Assembly (NCBI RefSeq): GCF_003856835.1
Contig: NZ_CP034145.1
Span: 2,108,001-2,172,000 of the forward strand
Direction of reading: 5' to 3'
Origin: Haloplanus aerogenes
GTDB lineage: Archaea > Halobacteriota > Halobacteria > Halobacteriales > Haloferacaceae
DNA: 64,000 bases
Shown here: positions 60,216-64,000 of the stretch, piece after piece
How positions within the stretch are numbered: position 1 is the first letter of the stretch
How the letters are laid out: the number at the start of each line of letters is the position of its first letter
Translations under genes and position numbers: made by a program
Notes under the pieces: generated by a model
Databases searched by the model: none
What the model was told of the DNA's origin: nothing
The model's input: only the letters and a program-made list of their open reading frames with translations

Positions 60216-60242
60216 TGCTGAATCTACTCCCTATATTCAGCA
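60216..60242. repeat. Cassette-border repeat copies 7 and 8 forming an inverted repeat
   Basis: TGCTGAAT-N11-ATTCAGCA, 79 bp after the stop of the GCS2-like gene. The right edge shares ATATTCAGCACGCC with copy 2. Confidence 0.6.
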
Positions 60243-60298
60243 CGCCACATCTATCAAATTCTGAGGGATTCTACAGAGCCGAGTTATCGCAACTGTGG

Positions 60299-60334
60299 AT
60301 AGATTCTCGCCGGGACAGTCCGGCGAGAATCTAT
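60299..60334. repeat. Perfect 15-bp stem with 6-nt loop
   Basis: ATAGATTCTCGCCGG, loop GACAGT, then its exact complement. It begins 22 bp downstream of the tfs stop (tfs is on the minus strand), so it could be a 3' RNA structure ending that message; no T-run follows. It could also be a relic of a mobile element. Confidence 0.55.
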
Positions 60335-60355
60335 GATGACTTCCGAGAAACTCAC

Positions 60356-60673
60356 TCAGTGGTCGTCTTCGCGCCACTTGTGTTCGCACTCGGTACAGAC
60401 GAAAAAGCGCGTCTCGGATTCGTCGGCCGAGCGGATCTGTTGCATATACCAGTAGGCTTCGTCGTTGTCACAGTTGGGACAGTTGGCACTCGTGGTGGGC
60501 AGGCCGCTGGAGCCGCCGCCGGATTCGATGATCTCCGACTCCTCCTGGGCCTGTGTGGTGACCATCTCGGCCTCCGCGGCCTCGTCACGAAGCGTCTCGT
60601 AGCCACACTGCGTGCAGACCCACTTGTCGCCCTCCGTCTGCATCATCGACCCGCATTCGTCGCAGAACTTCAT
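60356..60673 (-). CDS. tfs: Transcription elongation factor S (TFS)
   Basis: 105 residues. An N-terminal zinc ribbon (MKFCDECGSMM and WVCTQCGYE), a variable linker, and a C-terminal TFIIS-type zinc ribbon (CPNCDNDEAYWYMQQIRSADE, then VCTECEHKWRE) with the acidic DE pair that enters the polymerase active site to stimulate transcript cleavage. Minus-strand GGTTAAAGG lies about 30 nt before the ATG. Confidence 0.93.
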   Translation of the reverse strand: MKFCDECGSMMQTEGDKWVCTQCGYETLRDEAAEAEMVTTQAQEESEIIESGGGSSGLPTTSANCPNCDNDEAYWYMQQIRSADESETRFFVCTECEHKWREDDH

Positions 60674-60725
60674 GCTGGCTCGAATCCTGACGCTCGACTG
60701 CCTTTAACCCACGGATACGGCGCGT

Positions 60726-60983
60726 CTACGCGTCGCCGTCCGACTGCCCGGGTTCGCCCACCGCCTCGACCGGGAGGACGTTCTGGAGTTCGGCGTGCAG
60801 TTCGTCGGGACCGTGGAAAGCGTCGCTCCCGACTTCGGAGACGAGTTCCCCGAGGTTGGCCTCGCCGTCCGCGAAGGTGACGGTGACGTCGACGAATTCG
60901 GCGGCTGCGTCGTCGCGGGTGACCGGGTAGTCGAGTCGCTCGAACGCGGACTCGACTCGGCTCAGTTTCACGCGTTCGCTCAT
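60726..60983 (-). CDS. DUF5789-like protein, chromosomal copy
   Basis: 85 residues: MSERVKLSRVESAFERLDYPVTRDDAAAEF, VDVTVTFADGEANLGELV, then QNVLPVEAVGEPGQSDGDA (in parts). Family of unknown function. It follows immediately upstream of tfs on the same strand, a place I would expect for a conserved gene, whereas the second copy at 58203 is in a repeat-bordered module. Confidence 0.7.
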   Translation of the reverse strand: MSERVKLSRVESAFERLDYPVTRDDAAAEFVDVTVTFADGEANLGELVSEVGSDAFHGPDELHAELQNVLPVEAVGEPGQSDGDA

Positions 60984-61127
60984 ACCCGGTCGTACGACCC
61001 CTCGACACTTAGAGGCGTGGGCCCGGCGTGAACAGTTATGGCGAGAATCGAACCATGAGCAATCGCGAGTGTCTAGTGATGGGACTGGGCTGAGTGGAAG
61101 TCCAACTACCGGGCGTTTTGAGCGCTG

Positions 61128-61207
61128 ATACTGGCGACTGTAAGTCAATCAAGATACTCGTCACTCCGAGGCGACGAGTATCTTGAAACAGTTACAGCCG
61201 CCAGTAT
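61128..61207. repeat. 80-nt near-perfect inverted repeat
   Basis: Stems from outside in: ATACTGGCG / CGCCAGTAT (9 bp), CTGTAA / TTACAG (6 bp), CAAGATACTCGTC / GACGAGTATCTTG (13 bp), with one-base mismatches and a 6x6 internal loop between, and a 10-nt terminal loop. 28 of about 35 possible pairs form. It lies in a 290-bp gap and has no coding capacity; it may be a structured RNA, a MITE-like element or a recombination site. Confidence 0.7.
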
Positions 61208-61218
61208 GAGTCAGCAGT

Positions 61219-61242
61219 TCTATCGCTTAGTCCCGCGATAGA
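61219..61242. repeat. Second hairpin next to the 80-nt inverted repeat
   Basis: TCTATCGC-N8-GCGATAGA, 11 bp to the right of the large inverted repeat and 33 bp downstream of the stop of the minus-strand gene at 61275. It may be a 3' end structure for that gene. Confidence 0.5.
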
Positions 61243-61274
61243 TCCTCTCTTGTAACTTGCACCTCCGAAACTGG

Positions 61275-61649
61275 TTAACGAACCACTGTCCGGAGATACT
61301 CGAAACAGTCCTCCAGATCAGCGACCGTCACGTCCCCGCGGTCGAGCGTTACGAGATAGCCCGTCTTTCGCCCAGTAGGATCAGTCTGTACGGCGACGAG
61401 TGCCTCGTCGAATATGTGGACTGTTCCGGTGAGCTGTCCACATTTGAACTCGCTTTCGAGTCGTTGAGACATTAACTGTCCGAGTGTGATTTCGTCGACG
61501 ACGCGCTGATCTTCGCGGTCCGTGTAGAGACTTCGGACATCATCTCGCATCCGCGTCTCGAACTCTCCGTTTCGAAAGCTCGTGACTGCCCGGAGTGAGT
61601 CCCCATACTGCGTAACGAGTTGTTCCCACGCTTCGTCAACCGGCAACAT
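61275..61649 (-). CDS. Haloarchaeal protein of unknown function
   Basis: 124 residues. Predicted helical first half (VDEAWEQLVTQYGDSLRAVTSF) and a C-terminal beta region HIFDEALVAVQTDPTGRKTGYLVTLDRGD (in parts). One Cys each in FKCGQ and LEDCFEYL. I recall small haloarchaeal DUF7522-like proteins with this pattern but am not sure. Minus-strand TATTAAAG sits about 27 nt upstream of the ATG, fitting a leaderless start. Confidence 0.6.
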   Translation of the reverse strand: MLPVDEAWEQLVTQYGDSLRAVTSFRNGEFETRMRDDVRSLYTDREDQRVVDEITLGQLMSQRLESEFKCGQLTGTVHIFDEALVAVQTDPTGRKTGYLVTLDRGDVTVADLEDCFEYLRTVVR

Positions 61650-61718
61650 ATCGTCTCCAATCCCCCGCAGCGTCTTTAATATCCCGCCGATTACCGTGTT
61701 GGTAGAGTGATGCTTGAT

Positions 61719-61755
61719 GCGGAGCTGTGACCTCTCTCAGGGAGGTCAACTCCGC
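61719..61755. other. Bipartite hairpin downstream of the gene at 61800
   Basis: GCGGAG and CTCCGC (6 bp) enclose TGACCTC-N7-GAGGTCA (7 bp) with small internal bulges. It begins 45 bp past the stop of the minus-strand gene 61800-62483, consistent with a 3' end structure. Confidence 0.45.
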
Positions 61756-61799
61756 GATCGGACTTGCGTTGAGAGCAGCACCAATCGGCCGCCGTCGTC

Positions 61800-62483
61800 T
61801 CAGCGGGCATCGTAGACGCCATCGATATCGACCGCCACGCAATCGGCTCGCTGTTGCGTCTTTGAAAGTGCCTGTTCTTGTTTCTCTAAAATCTCGTCTA
61901 CCTTTTCGATCCGGGTCGTCTCGTCTTTCGGTGGTATGTCCATAATGAATCCGCCGAACATGAAGAGCGCCCGTTCGTACTCTCGACCCTTTCCGTCAGG
62001 GCAGGCTTGACTGAATTTCTGGCAGAAGTCTTCGTACTTGGATGGACTGTGGCTCGCTGCGGTGTACAGGTGGTCTCCTTTGCCGCGATGTCCCCACAGA
62101 TAGACGTATGCATTCCAGACACGACGGTCGTAAATTGGGAATTTCACCGAGTACTGATCCGGTTCGCTTGCCGCCAGATGGAGCAGAAAGGCCGGTGTGA
62201 CGAGACTCCCCGAGTTTAGAATCTCGTGGTCGCACAGCCGCGAAGACAACGATTCGACTGCGTTTTGCTGGGGGCAGCGGACGTACTCCTCGAAATCCAC
62301 CTGTTCGATTATCGGCGCTATGTCGTCAAACGGGATGCTTCGATTCAGACCTTTCCAGTTCCAGAGCGACTCGGCCCGATCTAGCAGCTGTGTGCATTCC
62401 ATCGCATCGCGGTATTTTTCACCGTAGTTGGTGTAGACGGGATACAGCGAGGACCAATAGTCGACATTAAGTCGTGTGGACAT
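61800..62483 (-). CDS. Accessory protein of unknown function
   Basis: 227 residues from ATG 62483 (a GTG three codons earlier is possible). It is unlike its neighbours: less acidic, richer in Cys, Tyr and Lys, and encoded by noticeably less GC-rich DNA. VDYWSSLYPVYTNYGEKYRDAMECTQLL, then a mid region with FPIYDRRVWNAYVYLWGHRGKGDHLYTAA (in parts) and a Lys/Glu C-terminus. The composition suggests horizontal transfer. I recognise no domain; the WNAYVYLWG segment vaguely recalls HhH-type DNA-repair proteins but is not enough for a call. Confidence 0.6.
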   Translation of the reverse strand: MSTRLNVDYWSSLYPVYTNYGEKYRDAMECTQLLDRAESLWNWKGLNRSIPFDDIAPIIEQVDFEEYVRCPQQNAVESLSSRLCDHEILNSGSLVTPAFLLHLAASEPDQYSVKFPIYDRRVWNAYVYLWGHRGKGDHLYTAASHSPSKYEDFCQKFSQACPDGKGREYERALFMFGGFIMDIPPKDETTRIEKVDEILEKQEQALSKTQQRADCVAVDIDGVYDAR

Positions 62484-62789
62484 ACAGTTCACCCGATTCT
62501 TTGATCAAATAATTGTAGTGGTGGCCTCAGTATTGCTCACGGAAGACGGTTGTGAGCGAGGGTGAGACGGTCAGGTTCCGGGCCATCGTGCTCGGCCCCT
62601 CTCAGAACTCTCGACAAATTATCACAATTGACCGTGGGTGTGACGGGACGAACGGTACCCGTGGTGAGGTTCCAGAATGAAAGTCACCCGGGGTCGATCC
62701 TCTAACAGATTCCCGACACTTTGAGGACGCTGTTCCAAGGGCCAGCCCGTGCAGAAAGCTTTTCTCCGGGTATGAGACACAAATCGTCC
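62484..62789. other. Non-coding gap between divergent genes
   Basis: 306 bp. Near 62505 the minus strand has an AT-rich TTATTTGATC that can act as the promoter of the 61800-62483 gene; near 62756 GAAAGCTTTTCTC fits a TATA box for the LURP-one-like gene. In between I see no gene, only scattered short repeats such as ACGGTACCCGT. Confidence 0.4.
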
Positions 62790-63392
62790 ATGTCCGAGCC
62801 CTCCACGTCCGCATCGGGATCGTCACCGTACGATATCTCCACAGTCAATCTCGACGATGACCGCTACGAGGTCAAGCAGTCGGCGGTACGGAACAAGTAC
62901 ACCGTCCGCGACAGTACCGGTGAGGTCGTCCTGCGCGGGAAGCAGAAGATGTTCAAGATGAAAGAGGAGTTCCCGTTCGTAACCGGCGATGGCGAGGACG
63001 CGTTCACGGTGAAAGCGGGCGGCATCATGGACGTGGCCGGGAACTACGCAATCACGGATTCGGGGACCGGCAACGAGGTCGTCGTCCTCGACGAGGACTT
63101 CTCGTTGTTCGTGGAGAACTGGACGATCCGTGACCCCGAGACGGGGGAAGCGCTGGCGACCATTCGATCGAAGAGCAAACTTTTCGCAGCGCTCCGGCAC
63201 CTCATCTCCATCGCGAACCTCATTCCGAACAAGTACGAGATATTCGACGCCGACGGCGAGCATGTCGGCGACATCGAGGGACAGCTCTCGCTGCGGGATA
63301 CCTACACGGTCAGCATCGACGACGCCAGCTCGATCCCGAAAGAGGCGGTCGTCGCCGCCGCGTGTATTCTCGACGCTCTCGAAAACCAGTAA
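62790..63392 (+). CDS. LURP-one-related protein
   Basis: 200 residues. RYEVKQSAVRNKYTVRDSTGEVVL, KQKMFKMKEEFPF and WTIRDPETGEALATIRSKSKLF form the repeating beta strands of the Tubby-like/LURP-one fold, with SIPKEAVVAAACILDALEN as the central helix. In plants and phospholipid scramblase relatives the fold binds lipids; the archaeal role is unknown. Start MSEPSTS (62790) suits the TATA box at about 62756; MRHKSS at 62772 is possible. Confidence 0.75.
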   Translation: MSEPSTSASGSSPYDISTVNLDDDRYEVKQSAVRNKYTVRDSTGEVVLRGKQKMFKMKEEFPFVTGDGEDAFTVKAGGIMDVAGNYAITDSGTGNEVVVLDEDFSLFVENWTIRDPETGEALATIRSKSKLFAALRHLISIANLIPNKYEIFDADGEHVGDIEGQLSLRDTYTVSIDDASSIPKEAVVAAACILDALENQ

Positions 63393-63552
63393 TCTGACAT
63401 CTCGTACGCTGTAGTCTCCGGGTATCATTTCGATAGCTGAAAGGAAGATAGACTATGGGTGGCGACTCTATCAGACGCACAGACGCGCAAGTCGCTCGCA
63501 GACCTCGCGTTGCCGCAAACCGGACTCGACAGCAAAGCGACGGCTAACATTA

Positions 63553-63564
63553 ATGTGTACACAT
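63553..63564. promoter_or_regulatory. Palindrome before vapB
   Basis: ATGTGTACACAT is a perfect 12-bp palindrome ending 16 bp before the vapB GTG, overlapping where the promoter should be. Antitoxin-toxin complexes usually bind such sites to repress their own operon. Confidence 0.5.
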
Positions 63565-63580
63565 ACCCATACGCAAAACA

Positions 63581-63841
63581 GTGGCCTCGAAGAATATCGC
63601 GATCAAGGAAGACGTCTACGAGCGGCTCAAGGCGCACAAACGAGGGGGCGAGAGTTTTAGTGAGACCCTCGATCGCCTTCTCCACGAACTCGATTCCGAT
63701 TGGCGGACGAACGCAGGCTTTCTCACAGACGAGGAGGCCGCCGAACTCGAAGCAGAAGTCGTCCGGGGCCTCGAAGATCTCGGCGAATCGTTCGACGGAC
63801 TCGGCGACGAGATCGATGAGCGCCTCTCGGGAGAATCGTGA
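63581..63841 (+). CDS. vapB: VapB-type antitoxin
   Basis: 86 residues from GTG. ASKNIAIKEDVYERLKAHKRGGESFSETLDRLLHEL (in parts) is the N-terminal DNA-binding strand-helix-helix; the acidic C-terminal helix would wrap the toxin. It overlaps the toxin start by GTGA, the normal layout of VapBC operons. The 188 bp before it contain no gene that I can support. Confidence 0.8.
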   Translation: MASKNIAIKEDVYERLKAHKRGGESFSETLDRLLHELDSDWRTNAGFLTDEEAAELEAEVVRGLEDLGESFDGLGDEIDERLSGES

Positions 63842-64000
63842 AGCTCGTCGACGCCTCGTTTCTGATCGACTACGCCAAAGGTGACGACGCTGCAATCGCC
63901 TACCTGATTACCCACGACGACGAGGAGATCGGCGCGTCGACGATCGTTCTGTCCGAACTCTACCGCGGGCTGATGATCACGCAGGAGATGCCTCAGGAAG
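63838..64000 (+). CDS. vapC: VapC PIN-domain toxin, cut by the window end
   Basis: The first 54 residues begin MKLVDASFLIDYAKGD with the PIN-domain catalytic Asp5, and STIVLSELYRG gives the second acidic residue (Glu40). PIN toxins are magnesium-dependent RNases that cut tRNA or rRNA. The gene continues beyond position 64000. Confidence 0.8.
   Translation, partial: MKLVDASFLIDYAKGDDAAIAYLITHDDEEIGASTIVLSELYRGLMITQEMPQE

Noticed and set aside
63459-63884. A 141-codon plus frame before and across vapB
   Set aside because: It overlaps vapB in another frame and has no start signal or domain; vapB has the expected family pattern.

Overview
The window is a stretch of a haloarchaeal chromosome. 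The DNA is GC-rich, the proteins are strongly acidic, and many genes have a TATA-like box 22-35 nt before the start codon with little room for a ribosome binding site, as expected of leaderless transcripts. It carries archaeal hallmark genes (topoisomerase VI, proteasome beta subunit, ATP-dependent DNA ligase, NAC, TFS) and many small families I know only from Halobacteria. Genus cannot be fixed from sequence alone; Haloferacales is my guess.

Layout. 0-5 kb: end of an unidentified gene, a type II NADH dehydrogenase-like flavoprotein, a BASS-type transporter, a DNA-binding regulator, a sugar-nucleotide epimerase and arginase. 5-15 kb: gyrB-gyrA facing away from top6B-top6A; top6B is interrupted by a 569-residue LAGLIDADG intein. 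15-23 kb: MBL hydrolase, a TasA/SipW-type secreted protein, DNA ligase, a GCS2-like ligase, proteasome beta and small conserved genes. 23-31.4 kb: the branched-chain amino acid block, leuA then ilvB-ilvN-ilvC-orf-leuC-leuD-leuB, all on the minus strand with tightly overlapping start and stop codons. The leuA 5' end looks frameshifted, and the ilvB leader can form competing hairpins and holds a 14-codon upstream ORF. 31.6-37.4 kb: small metabolic and regulatory genes including a divergent FolD.

37.4-50 kb: a quinol-type nitric oxide reductase divergent from a Bat-type regulator with paired palindromes between them; MFS transporter; MenE-like ligase coupled to methylmalonyl-CoA epimerase; gluconate dehydratase; universal stress proteins, CBS and DUF2267-like proteins; methylmalonyl-CoA mutase large subunit (which uses the epimerase product). 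50-56.7 kb: a chemotaxis transducer, creatininase-family amidohydrolase, TspO, NAC-TrmI and conserved small genes.

56.7-64 kb looks accessory. Three gene modules (OsmC; NTF2-like plus DUF5789-like; GCS2-like ligase) are each bracketed by outward-facing copies of a short repeat with consensus core TGCTGAAT followed by ACGCGCTCTGTATC. Two of the module genes are paralogs of genes elsewhere in the window. Then come TFS, a near-perfect 80-nt inverted repeat, proteins of unknown function, a LURP-one-like protein and the start of a VapBC toxin-antitoxin pair. The bracketed modules, the 80-nt inverted repeat and the ilvB leader are the strongest candidates for undescribed biology.
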